Origin: Pseudoalteromonas arctica A 37-1-2
GTDB lineage: Bacteria > Pseudomonadota > Gammaproteobacteria > Enterobacterales > Alteromonadaceae
DNA: 64,000 nucleotides
Assembly: GCF_000238395.3 (NCBI RefSeq)
Contig: NZ_CP011025.1
Location: 1,736,001 to 1,800,000 of the forward strand
Direction of reading: 5' to 3'
The position numbers were made by a program, and so were the translations under genes. Below the pieces are notes generated by a model that was not told where the DNA came from, did not search any database, and saw only the letters and a program-made list of their open reading frames with translations. Below, piece by piece: positions 1 to 7,560 of this stretch. Within the stretch, counting starts at the first letter, position 1. Every line of letters starts with the position of its first letter.

Positions 1-630
<630 letters not shown>

Positions 631-679
631 AAATCAAGTTTAAGTTAAGCAAGCTTTAAGCTTGTAAATCTTAAGACGA

Positions 680-712
680 AAGCCGCTGTTTGCAATGAAC
701 AGCGGCTTTTTT
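680..712 (+). terminator. Rho-independent terminator of serS
   Basis: An 11-bp perfect stem (AAGCCGCTGTT / AACAGCGGCTT) with a 7-base loop is followed by a T tract. It lies about 50 bases after the serS stop codon. Confidence 0.9.
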
Positions 713-1059
713 GTTTAGGTTAAAGGCAAAAGCTTAGAGAAAAATTTAAGTTATCTTATTAATAACATCGCTTACACCTATTTTATGGCTCATTACTTTT
801 TTGTCCGATATTACTGATCTCTACCATTTTGGGGTATTTCTACATCAAGGAAACTTAAATATCGGCTAACTAGTTGTTTACAAGTCCTTATTAGCTGGTT
901 AAATTAGAACCTTTGTAATATTTGGACATTTGTCGGTTTATAAAGCGACAAATGTCGGATACAAAGTTGTTGAACAAAGCCGCTACGCGGAGCTAGCAAC
1001 CTCCAGCATAATTGCCACACTTGTCATTGGGACTTCCCCCTATTCACCGGAGAAAACCA
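713..1059. other. Non-coding stretch holding the presumed left end of the IS91-like element
   Basis: No gene is supported between the serS terminator and the recombinase start. The stretch holds a perfect 10-bp inverted repeat with a 10-base spacer (926-955) and a small CCGC/GCGG hairpin near 981-991. It is the likely left boundary region of the mobile element. A short open frame here (930-1160) overlaps the recombinase in another frame and has no protein-like features. Confidence 0.5.
926..955. repeat. Perfect 10-bp inverted repeat upstream of the tyrosine recombinase
   Basis: ACATTTGTCG at 926-935 and CGACAAATGT at 946-955 are exact inverted copies separated by 10 bases. It lies about 105 bases upstream of the recombinase start. 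The layout resembles a tyrosine-recombinase core site or a repressor operator. The role is inferred from position only. Confidence 0.6.
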
Positions 1060-1899
1060 ATGACCCCATTAAGACAACGCGTCATAGACGAGATCCGTTT
1101 AAGAGGCTACTCACCACGTACCGAAGAATCTTATATAAATGCACTTGCTCAGTTAGCTAATTACTACGATAAATCGCCTGACTTAATTAATAAGGAAGAG
1201 CTTGAGGCGTATTTTAGGTATGTAAATCTAACACAGCACTTGTCGCGTGCAACGATTGCAGTAAAACTCAATGCCGTTAATTTTTTATATAAATATGTAC
1301 TACAGCGCTCATTCAGCATTGATATCGTATTGCCTAAAAAGGCACACACAATACCGATATTATTAACACGAGATGAGGTTCATCGTCTGTTCTTAAATAT
1401 GGCATCTGCACAGCAAAAAGTCATGCTTTGTATTTGCTATGGGTGTGGGCTCAGAATAAGTGAATTACTGAATTTACGGGTTGTTGATATTGAATTTAGC
1501 CAAGACTGCCTATGGGTTAGAGCAGGAAAAGGCAATAAAGACCGTCGTGTCATATTACCTAAAAGTGCAGCAAGGCGGTTAAACGCTTACATAGCAGGCT
1601 TTTCCCTTGGCAGTATACTGTTTTGTACCAACTGGGATAAAGAAAAAGCGATTGATGCAAAAACGTTTAGTCGTGGATTAAAACGTGCGGTAACGCGTGC
1701 TGAAATTACAAAAAATGTATCCGCGCATAGCTTGCGCCATGCTTATGCTACACATCAAATTGAAGCTGGTATGCCGCTTCATCAGTTACAAAAACAGCTC
1801 GGACATACGAGTATTCGTACGACAGAGCGTTATTTGCATTGGTTGCCAGAGATGGCACATAGTAGCCATGATTTAATGGCTGCGTGGGAGGAGGATTAA
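1060..1899 (+). CDS. Tyrosine recombinase (XerC/D-like), accessory to IS91-type element
   Basis: A 279-residue site-specific tyrosine recombinase. An N-terminal SAM-like core-binding domain (about 1-95) precedes the catalytic domain. The catalytic set is visible: R132 in GCGLRISE, K157 in the GKGNK hairpin, H223 and R226 in HSLR, H249 in LGHT, and nucleophile Y258 in TERYLH. I chose the ATG at 1060 because GGAG (1049-1052) sits 7 bases before it. An ATG at 1012 would add 16 residues without a comparable ribosome site. It lacks the extra patch that defines integron integrases (IntI), so it should not be read as the integrase of the neighbouring attC array. The IS91 transposase starts 10 bases after its stop, so the two are probably co-transcribed. 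Confidence 0.9.
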   Translation: MTPLRQRVIDEIRLRGYSPRTEESYINALAQLANYYDKSPDLINKEELEAYFRYVNLTQHLSRATIAVKLNAVNFLYKYVLQRSFSIDIVLPKKAHTIPILLTRDEVHRLFLNMASAQQKVMLCICYGCGLRISELLNLRVVDIEFSQDCLWVRAGKGNKDRRVILPKSAARRLNAYIAGFSLGSILFCTNWDKEKAIDAKTFSRGLKRAVTRAEITKNVSAHSLRHAYATHQIEAGMPLHQLQKQLGHTSIRTTERYLHWLPEMAHSSHDLMAAWEED

Positions 1900-1909
1900 G
1901 ATAGCAACA

Positions 1910-2851
1910 ATGCATCATGTCGCGGATGTCTTAGCGCAACACCTCAGTCACTATAAAAAAGTCCATGCATTAACCTATCAACAACAGCGAGTGTGTCAGC
2001 ATATACAGGACTGTCGAACCGTAAAGTTAGGCGCTCAGCAATGGCAGTGTGATCGCTGCGATCATAATAAAACGGTGTACTGCGCATGCAGAGATAGACA
2101 CTGTCCGCAGTGCCAAGGGCATGTTAGCGATCAATGGAGTGAACAACAAAGTAAGGATGTCATCAATGCGCCTTATTTTCATCTGGTATTTACACTCCCT
2201 CATGAACTAAATGGATTAGCAAGGCAATATCCGCGTGAGATTTACAGCTGTTTATTTCATGCTGTATGGCAAACCCTTAGTCAGTTTGCGCAGCGTAAAA
2301 AACAGCTACAAGGCACGTTAGGAATGACTGCGGTCTTACATACATGGGGGCAAAGCCTTGCTCAACATATTCATTTGCACTGTTTAATTCCAGGTGGCGT
2401 ATTAACATCGTCAGGTGAGTGGCGGGGTGTTAAAAAGCCGTATTTATTTGCAGTAAAAGCCTTAGCAACCGTGTTTAGAGCAAAAATGCTAGCAGCCATT
2501 AGGGCGCATAAACTAACGATACCTCAAAACGAATTGTTAATGACAAAATCATGGTGTGTACACAGCAAAGTGAATTTGACCGAAGCGAAAACGGTGTTGA
2601 AATACCTTGGACGCTACACACGTAAGGGCATGTTGCATGAAGGACGGCTTAAGCAAGTAACAAAAGATGATGTCACGTTTAGTTATAAAGACTACCGAGA
2701 CAGCAAAATAAAGCGAATGACATTAACAGGCATAGAATTTATTAGGCGCTATTTACTGCATGTGCTCCCAAGTGGGTTTATGCGAATACGGCACTACGGG
2801 TTTTTAGCCAGTGCGTGTAGAGCAAAGAAACGGGGTATTATCAGCGCATAA
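1910..2851 (+). CDS. IS91-family Y2 HUH transposase, probably truncated at its C-terminus
   Basis: A 313-residue rolling-circle transposase. An N-terminal zinc-binding region carries CDRC (47-50), CAC (58-60) and CPQC (65-68). The HUH metal-binding motif is HIHLHC (153-158, with H155-L-H157). Both catalytic tyrosines of a Y2 enzyme are present in YLGRY (Y232 and Y236). The ribosome site GGAGGA lies in the last codons of the recombinase gene. The frame ends in RAKKRGIISA and a TAA. The same frame stays open for 57 more codons (2852-3022) and there carries a CPSC cysteine motif, which looks like the C-terminal zinc finger of related transposases. A nonsense mutation may therefore have shortened the protein. 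The catalytic core is complete. Confidence 0.88.
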   Translation: MHHVADVLAQHLSHYKKVHALTYQQQRVCQHIQDCRTVKLGAQQWQCDRCDHNKTVYCACRDRHCPQCQGHVSDQWSEQQSKDVINAPYFHLVFTLPHELNGLARQYPREIYSCLFHAVWQTLSQFAQRKKQLQGTLGMTAVLHTWGQSLAQHIHLHCLIPGGVLTSSGEWRGVKKPYLFAVKALATVFRAKMLAAIRAHKLTIPQNELLMTKSWCVHSKVNLTEAKTVLKYLGRYTRKGMLHEGRLKQVTKDDVTFSYKDYRDSKIKRMTLTGIEFIRRYLLHVLPSGFMRIRHYGFLASACRAKKRGIISA

Positions 2852-3306
2852 ACAGACAAGCATGAGACTAAAAATAAGGGAAAGTCAGATACAACAGGTG
2901 CGATGAGAGTTAATTGGCCGTGCCCATCATGTAAGCAAGGGCAGTTGATAATGAAAAGCCTCTGTATAAAGGATGCAAAAATAGACGGCCTAGCGACGGG
3001 AGGCATAATAATGAATAGTGGTTGAGTAGTAAGTCGAACACTTAAAAACAATTCGTTAAATAAGTTGGTGTGACAGAAGATCAGCTTAAATGCGGTGTTG
3101 CCTAAAATAAATAAAAAGGATGACAGAAGACAATAAGCAGGCAGAAACGATATAAAAGAACGTAGAAATGTAATTAATAAACAGTAATTAACCCGTTTAG
3201 TAGTAAAAGAGTGTCCAATAAAACTGCAATCGACAACTTCCCTAAAAAAGAGAATTCCTATAGCATTAAACATACCAATAAAAACGTTGAGTGAGGAGCA
3301 TGCTTC
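2852..3306. other. Intergenic stretch: read-through transposase tail, then featureless DNA
   Basis: Bases 2852-3025 continue the transposase frame past its TAA up to a TGA at 3023-3025, with CPSCKQG recognisable. From there to 3306 I see no gene. The long minus-strand open frame across this stretch (2794-3333) runs antisense to the transposase tail and starts inside an attC arm. I treat it as spurious. Confidence 0.5.
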
Positions 3307-3366
3307 GTTCAACAAGGTATTTATACGATACAAACAACGTAACGTATAAATACTAAGACGTTATGT
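3307..3366 (+). other. attC-like recombination site (short, strongly paired)
   Basis: The site runs from GTTCAAC (3307-3313), an exact RYYYAAC match, to GTTATGT (3360-3366), close to GTTRRRY. A perfect inner inverted repeat, TATTTATACG (3318-3327) and CGTATAAATA (3343-3352), lets the bottom strand fold as integron attC sites do. AAC at 3311-3313 pairs with GTT at 3360-3362. The next gene begins 15 bases later, as in integron cassettes. Confidence 0.75.
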
Positions 3367-3380
3367 GCTAAGGAAGGTTC

Positions 3381-3761
3381 ATGGTTCAATTGTCTCCTCA
3401 GAATGTAGAATTAGAGTTAAAAGCATATTGCCAGAAGTGGCTTTTATTTCTATCTCAAGGTGACTTTGAACAAGCAAATGCACTCATTTCTGCGCCTAAC
3501 AATTATGGCGCTCGCTGGGGAAAACAAGAAATAACTGAAGCTGTAATTGATTACTTTGATAGCGAGTCAAACTATCAAATTCAAAACACAGAAATGTCAT
3601 TGTGCACACCTGAATTCTTGGAGTGTGACGATGGTAGTTTCCTCTACGGTTTTTATTTACCAGTTAACGGTGAAATAACAGACTTAACAGTCGAGTTCGA
3701 ATTTAGTCGTATAAGTGACAATGAGTTCAGTGCGACAATAAATGACATCCATGTGCTCTAG
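3381..3761 (+). CDS. Hypothetical cassette protein, possibly NTF2/SnoaL-like fold
   Basis: A soluble acidic protein of 126 residues with no signal peptide or membrane segment. The pattern of an N-terminal helical part (ELELKAYCQKWLLFLSQGDF) followed by strands is reminiscent of NTF2/SnoaL-type proteins, but no catalytic motif is visible, so the resemblance is weak. The ATG follows AAGGAAGG at a good distance. The gene lies directly between two attC-like sites (3307-3366 and 3771-3871), the standard organisation of an integron gene cassette: short 5' leader, one gene, and an attC just after the stop. Its function is unknown. Confidence 0.75.
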   Translation: MVQLSPQNVELELKAYCQKWLLFLSQGDFEQANALISAPNNYGARWGKQEITEAVIDYFDSESNYQIQNTEMSLCTPEFLECDDGSFLYGFYLPVNGEITDLTVEFEFSRISDNEFSATINDIHVL

Positions 3762-3770
3762 CTAAAAAGC

Positions 3771-3871
3771 ACATAACAAGCCATTCAAGCAGGACAAATA
3801 ACAGTTGGCTATCTGCTCCTTCGTCGCCTATTTTAGCCAACCATTATTTGCCTCTTAATGGGGCGTTGAGG
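3771..3871 (+). other. attC-like recombination site
   Basis: The left arm ACATAAC plus AAGCCATTCAAGCAGGACAAATAA (from 3771) pairs with the right arm TTATTTGCCTCTTAATGGGG and CGTTGAGG (to 3871). The pairing has unpaired bases on one arm, as attC sites have. An inner GTTGGCTA/TAGCCAAC pairing is also present. It begins only 10 bases after the stop codon of the preceding gene. The general shape TAACAAG...TTAATGGGGCGTT resembles Vibrio-type attC repeats. Confidence 0.75.
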
Positions 3872-5656
3872 CTGTAGAATTACTCTTTTTAGGAACGTAT
3901 CCAACTATTCTTGGTTGGTTGCTTTTTAACCTTGAATCCATCTGTTCGCTGTGATCTAATAGATATTATTCACCCATGGTAAACTGTTATGGCTAACTAC
4001 AAGCCTGACTTATCCTGTCAAAATAAATTCATTCCTATCAATTTCGCTGAGCAAATTCTGCCTAGCACTTTTGAGTATGCCCTTTGTTATATTGTCGAAA
4101 ATAAACTCGATTTATCGGGGTTTGACGCGTGGTACAACAATGACAAAACGGGCGCTGCTGCGTATCCGCCTTCGGTAATGCTAAAGATTATTTTACTGGG
4201 CTATGCACATGGTTTTATCAGTAGCCGTCGGATTGCAAAGGCTTGCGAGCATAATATTTTATTTATGAGTGTGTCGGGTGATATCCAGCCGCATTACACA
4301 TCTATAGCGGGTTTTGTGGCTAAAATGCATGAACAGATTGAGCCACTTTTCACGCAAGTGCTGATGATATGTGATGAGGAAGACTTGATAGGCCGCAACA
4401 TGTTTGCCATTGATGGGTGTAAATTAAAGTCCAATGCGAGTAAAGAGTGGAGCGGCACATTCGATGAGTTAAGCCGCAAAAAAAGCAAAACTAGAACGCG
4501 CAAGCAAACGTATTATTGAACGCCACCAATCACAAGATGGGCTGGGCGAAGAATTGATAACTCAGGATTTAAAACAAAAAGAAAAGCTAGATAAAAGTGC
4601 AGGTAAAATTACCGAGTTCTTAGCCACTCACAAAGAAAAAACAGGCAGTAAAGGCAAGCCTGTTAAAAGTAATATCACTGATCCAGATAGTGCAAAAATG
4701 ACTACCTCAAAAGGCACAATCCAAGGCTACAATGGCATCGCTATTAATGACGATAAACACCAAATCATCCTGCAAGCACAAGCATGGGGTTCAGTGGGCG
4801 AACAACAAACTTTACAGCCAGCTGTTGCACAATTAAAACAGCAACTCGCTAAACTCAATACAGAAAAACGCGCAGATGAACATACTATTAAATTCACTGC
4901 AGACAGTGGGTTTAACAGCGAAGTGAATCTTGGATTTATGGCGCAAAGTGGGTTCGATACGTACGTTGCAGATAACCAATTTAGAAAACGAAATCCGCTG
5001 TTTAAAGCCAGCGAAACATACGAAACGGAGCAAGAAAAACGCCGACTAAAACGCAGCAAAGGCAAGCCTCGGTTATTTACCTCAGACGATTTTCATTATG
5101 ATGAAGCAACCCAAACATGCCGCTGCCCAGCAGGTAATGATATGTGGCGAAGCGGAGTTAATGTAAACAGCCATAACCAGCAATACACGCGATTCTGCGG
5201 TTATTTAAAAGACTGTAAAACGTGCCCGCTACAGCAGCAATGCATGCGAAAGCCACCCATTAAAACGGGGCGACAAGTACAGTTTATAAATAATGAATCG
5301 CGCAAAAAACTGAGCTATGTAGACAAAATGAAAGTAAAAATAGACAGCCCCATAGGTCGACGACAGCTGTTTATTAAAGAATGGCAAACGGCTCGGCTGT
5401 ATCGAACCGGCTTTCCTTTAAATAAAAAGCGGAACATTACAGTGAACAAAGACATGAATAAACTGACTTTACGGAGTAAAACGAAAGTGAATACCTTTGG
5501 TTTACGGTGGGGCAACTGTATTGCCTTGTTCATAATATAGAAAAGCTGCAAAACACGATGCATTAAGAAGGGTAAGCCCTCTTACTCTAAATAAAAGCCA
5601 CTCAAACACCCGTAATCCCTTCCAAAACGCCAATTAAAACAATATCAAACACTTCT
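3872..5656 (+). mobile_element. Decayed IS1182-type insertion sequence inside the cassette array (ends not resolved)
   Basis: The stretch between two attC-like sites is filled by a transposase pseudogene and its flanks. I looked for terminal inverted repeats at 3872-3988 and 5567-5656 and found no convincing pair, so the ends are placed only by the neighbouring attC sites. No target duplication was recognised. Confidence 0.45.
3989..5566 (+). pseudogene. IS1182-family DDE transposase, frameshifted
   Basis: The protein is recognisably an IS1182-family transposase: an N-terminal domain (YPPSVMLKIILLGYAHG, SRRIAKACEHN), a first catalytic aspartate in FAIDGCKLKSNASKEW, a second in FTADSGFNSE, and the cysteine-rich CRCPAG / CKTCPLQQQC region. 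The reading frame is broken several times. At the seven-A run near 4477 the frame ends in a stop at 4517, and removing one A rejoins it to the frame continuing from 4554. Near 5370-5430 the IEPAF segment, which carries the expected catalytic glutamate, is readable only in another frame (5401-5415). A further shift near 5497 moves the conserved C-terminus LYCLVHNIEKLQ out of frame, and its natural stop is the TAA at 5564-5566. Three or more independent lesions argue for an inactive gene, not programmed frameshifting. Confidence 0.88.
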
Positions 5657-5768
5657 ATATTCGCGTAAAAATACAGTAATCAATTGAACCAAAATAGGAA
5701 CTCAGCTATGGTTTGTTTATCAATAAAAACAAATTTAAAAACGAGTTAATCTACAGGCTCGTTATATG
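5657..5768 (+). other. Long attC-like repeat (copy 1)
   Basis: This stretch matches 6897-7000 along most of its length. Shared blocks are CGCGTAAA, CTATGGTTTGTTTATCAA, AGTTAAT and ACAGG-TCGTTAT. It ends in GTTATAT just before the next gene, the position of an attC core site. The paired arm structure is weaker than in the site at 3307. The two copies probably represent the species-type long attC. Confidence 0.55.
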
Positions 5769-5791
5769 CCTAGAGGTAGTTGGAGAGTAGT

Positions 5792-6088
5792 ATGTTCATA
5801 TATACAAGGAAGCAGCTTGATGATTCTAAAGTTACCATAGTGTTTAGCCCAAACTTTAAGTGGCTTTCTTTATTTTTTGCTTCCTCAGCGATATTTTTTT
5901 CATACTTTAATTATTACAGTATCGCAGTATTATTTTTTTGTTGCTTTAGTCTCTGGATATTTTTATTTTTGATGAAAACAAAGAGTGTTCGAAGAGAAAT
6001 TAAAGAGTTTACAGTTTTAGATAAAGTTGAAACTTCGGGTTCCAATTGGAATTATAAAAATCCAATTACTTATACTATAAAGTGTTAG
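5792..6088 (+). CDS. Hypothetical membrane protein (cassette gene)
   Basis: A 98-residue protein with two adjacent hydrophobic segments (about 18-37 and 39-57), then a basic stretch (KTKSVRREIKE) and a soluble C-terminus. It is probably an inner-membrane protein with a cytoplasmic tail. I chose the ATG at 5792 because GGAG (5782-5785) lies 6 bases before it; an upstream TTG at 5780 has no ribosome site of its own. It starts about 25 bases after one attC-like repeat and ends 13 bases before another, which fits a cassette gene. The function cannot be told from the sequence. Confidence 0.65.
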   Translation: MFIYTRKQLDDSKVTIVFSPNFKWLSLFFASSAIFFSYFNYYSIAVLFFCCFSLWIFLFLMKTKSVRREIKEFTVLDKVETSGSNWNYKNPITYTIKC

Positions 6089-6100
6089 GGGATTGGCATA

Positions 6101-6197
6101 TAACAAGCCCATCAAGCTGATTCGCAACGCTGTTGCAAAGAACAAAGGCGCAACAAATTGTGCCAGCACAGCTCACGGCTTATGGGAGCTTTAGCTG
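6101..6197 (+). other. attC-like recombination site (degenerate core)
   Basis: The left arm TAACAAGCCCATCAAGCTG (6101-6119) pairs with the right arm around CTTATGGGAGCTTTAG (6179-6194). An inner hairpin GGCGCAA/TTGTGCC lies at about 6147-6164. It begins 13 bases after the preceding stop codon. The right core site is altered (GCTTTAG where GCGTTAG would be typical). Confidence 0.6.
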
Positions 6198-6304
6198 TAT
6201 TGTCGTACTGTTGTGATTATATAATGTTACAGATTTGCCCTTGCTCAAAAAATATTCTGCACATATATTTAATTGGTACTTAATTGTTTTAATAAGAGGG
6301 ATTT

Positions 6305-6487
6305 ATGAAAATATTACACAAATGGATAATTTTGGCGGGTTTATTATTAGCCGCTCTTATTTCGTATGGCTACGGATTTTCTCAAGGCATAGTTATCTTT
6401 GTTGTTTTAGGTGTGGCTTTGGAACTTACATTTTGGTTTGGTGTTTTTGGTAAAAAGCAGCAATGTAACGAACACCCCCGCAACTAA
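6305..6487 (+). CDS. Small hypothetical membrane protein (cassette gene)
   Basis: A 60-residue protein that is mostly two hydrophobic helices (about 7-24 and 27-47) with a short basic C-terminal tail (GKKQQCNEHPRN). The ATG is preceded by AAGAGGG at 8 bases. An overlapping open frame from 6235 in another phase has no ribosome site and was discarded. It lies between two attC-like sites in the same orientation as the other small genes, as expected for an integron cassette. No function can be assigned. Confidence 0.6.
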   Translation: MKILHKWIILAGLLLAALISYGYGFSQGIVIFVVLGVALELTFWFGVFGKKQQCNEHPRN

Positions 6488-6492
6488 TCTAC

Positions 6493-6597
6493 AGCTAACA
6501 ACACGCCCTGAGGTGGACAGCAAGCGCTAAAGCTCACTTTCCACCGCAAATTTTAACAGCGGTTAAGTAAGTTGATTCATCGTAGGGCGTATGTGTT
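6493..6597 (+). other. attC-like site (large, imperfect)
   Basis: AACACGCCCT (6500-6509) pairs with AGGGCGTATGTGTT (6584-6597), and AGGTGGA (6511-6517) with TCCACC (6540-6545). It starts a few bases after the stop of the preceding small gene. The right core reads GGGCGTATG, one T short of the usual GCGTTATG, so the site may be inactive. Confidence 0.5.
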
Positions 6598-6896
6598 TTC
6601 CAGCACCTAAATAGTATTCGTGTCCACTTAAACGTCAATGATTTGATGATGGTATTATGAGGTTTTCCTTTGGCCATTAGCTTTATTGTTGGTTATTTCA
6701 TGTAAATTAATTCGGTATCACCAACATAAGCTTTGAATCTTCCCCATCGGTTAATATAGCTATATTTTCCTCAGTTGTTACAAACACATCTCTTAATCGT
6801 CCTGCGGTCTCTGGGAATATGTGAGACTGCGTAAACTCACCATTAGCGCCAGATTAATTTACAATTGGAGTGGCTGTCTAGTTTAATGCGGACTTT
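6598..6896. other. Cassette-like interval with no intact gene
   Basis: No complete reading frame is supported here. The interval holds only the degenerate sugar-dehydrogenase remnant on the minus strand (6707-6858). Confidence 0.55.
6707..6858 (-). pseudogene. Degenerate copy of the 3' end of the PQQ-type sugar dehydrogenase gene
   Basis: Read on the minus strand, 6838 down to 6707 encodes an open 43-codon stretch ending in TAA that contains FTQSH, FPETAGRLRDVFV, ILTDGEDSKLML. This is the C-terminus of the intact sugar dehydrogenase at 8189-9307 (FTQSH, FPEAAGRLRDVFI, VLTDDKEAKLML). Nucleotide similarity continues to about 6858, where the frame shifts by one base. Nothing upstream of that point of the gene is present. 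It has diverged a good deal from the intact copy, so it is old or came from a related strain. Confidence 0.85.
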
Positions 6897-7000
6897 GATA
6901 TTACGCGTAAACATTCAACAATCGATTGTACCCAGGTAGAAACCCGGCTATGGTTTGTTTATCAAGATAAATAAACCAGTTAATTTACAGGTTCGTTATG
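6897..7000 (+). other. Long attC-like repeat (copy 2)
   Basis: Second copy of the repeat at 5657-5768. It has ATTCAAC (6913-6919) as a possible left core and GTTCGTTATGTC at the right end. TGGTTTGTTTATC (6951-6963) pairs with GATAAATAAACCA after a two-base loop. The following gene starts 24 bases downstream. Confidence 0.6.
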
Positions 7001-7023
7001 TCTCACGGAGGTTTTATCGCTCT

Positions 7024-7365
7024 ATGAATGTTTTTCTAATAATTGCAGGTACATTAAGTGCTGTTGTAGCAACTTTGCATTTGGGTTGTATCTATTTTGG
7101 AGGTTCTTGGTATCGGTTTTTCGGTGCAGGAGAGCAAATGGCATTACTTTCTGAGCAAGGAAGTATTAAACCAACTCTTATTACTAGTGTAATTGTTCTG
7201 ATTCTATCAACTTGGTCATTGTATGCATTTTCAGCCGCAGGTGTTATTTTTAAACTTCCATTCATCCGCCTAGCTCTTGTATTAATAACTTTTATTTATT
7301 TAGCCCGAGGTGTTGCAGGGTTCTTTCTAATAAATAACCCTATGGGGCGTTCGCCTGAGTTTTAG
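7024..7365 (+). CDS. Hypothetical four-helix membrane protein (last cassette-like gene)
   Basis: A 113-residue integral membrane protein with hydrophobic segments near residues 3-25, 51-69, 70-87 and 85-103, and a short tail ending MGRSPEF. I chose the ATG at 7024, which follows GGAGG (7005-7009); an in-frame start at 6955 would run translation through the attC-like repeat. It follows the repeat by 24 bases, like the other cassette genes. No attC-like site is evident after its stop, so the array may end here. Function unknown. Confidence 0.65.
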   Translation: MNVFLIIAGTLSAVVATLHLGCIYFGGSWYRFFGAGEQMALLSEQGSIKPTLITSVIVLILSTWSLYAFSAAGVIFKLPFIRLALVLITFIYLARGVAGFFLINNPMGRSPEF

Positions 7366-7560
7366 ATTTGGAGTTCTATTATTTGTTTATCTTTTGGTAT
7401 TATTCACCTCGTTGGTTTAAAACAACAATGGGCAAGCTTGTGAGTAAAGTGTAATCTAATAAAGAATCAAACAAGGGCTATTACAATTGGCTTTTGGTAA
7501 AGCATTATATTTATAGTTAACTACTTCTCGCCAATAATTGACGGAACAAGGAATATTAAA

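Larger units (their letters stand above)
956..3025 (+). mobile_element. IS91-like element: tyrosine recombinase plus HUH transposase (ends approximate)
   Basis: Two genes lie back to back: a XerC/D-type recombinase (1060-1899) and an IS91-family Y2 transposase (1910-2851). Some IS91-family elements carry this pairing of an accessory recombinase with the transposase. IS91 elements move by rolling-circle transposition and leave no target duplication or terminal inverted repeats, so the ends cannot be placed by eye. The left end is taken as just after the inverted repeat and the right end as the second stop codon of the extended transposase frame. It lies immediately upstream of an attC-bearing cassette array. 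Confidence 0.55.

Noticed and set aside
1060..1899. Recombinase as the integron integrase of the array
   Set aside because: It lacks the additional patch between catalytic motifs found in all IntI proteins and is tied to the IS91-type transposase by a 10-base gap.
2794..3333. Minus-strand open frame of 179 codons
   Set aside because: It is antisense to the transposase C-terminal region, starts inside an attC arm, has no ribosome site and reads as a low-complexity hydrophobic translation without family features.
4470..4520. Programmed frameshifting in the IS1182-type transposase at the A run
   Set aside because: A -1 shift here meets a stop at once; only loss of one A (or a +1 shift) restores the frame, and two more lesions occur downstream, so decay is the simpler reading.
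6235..6453. A 72-codon open frame overlapping the small membrane protein
   Set aside because: It has no ribosome site and mostly overlaps 6305-6487 in another phase; the latter has a good ribosome site and typical membrane helices.
7366..7560. A further attC site after the last cassette-like gene
   Set aside because: A few AAC and GTT words occur, but I could not pair them into arms.
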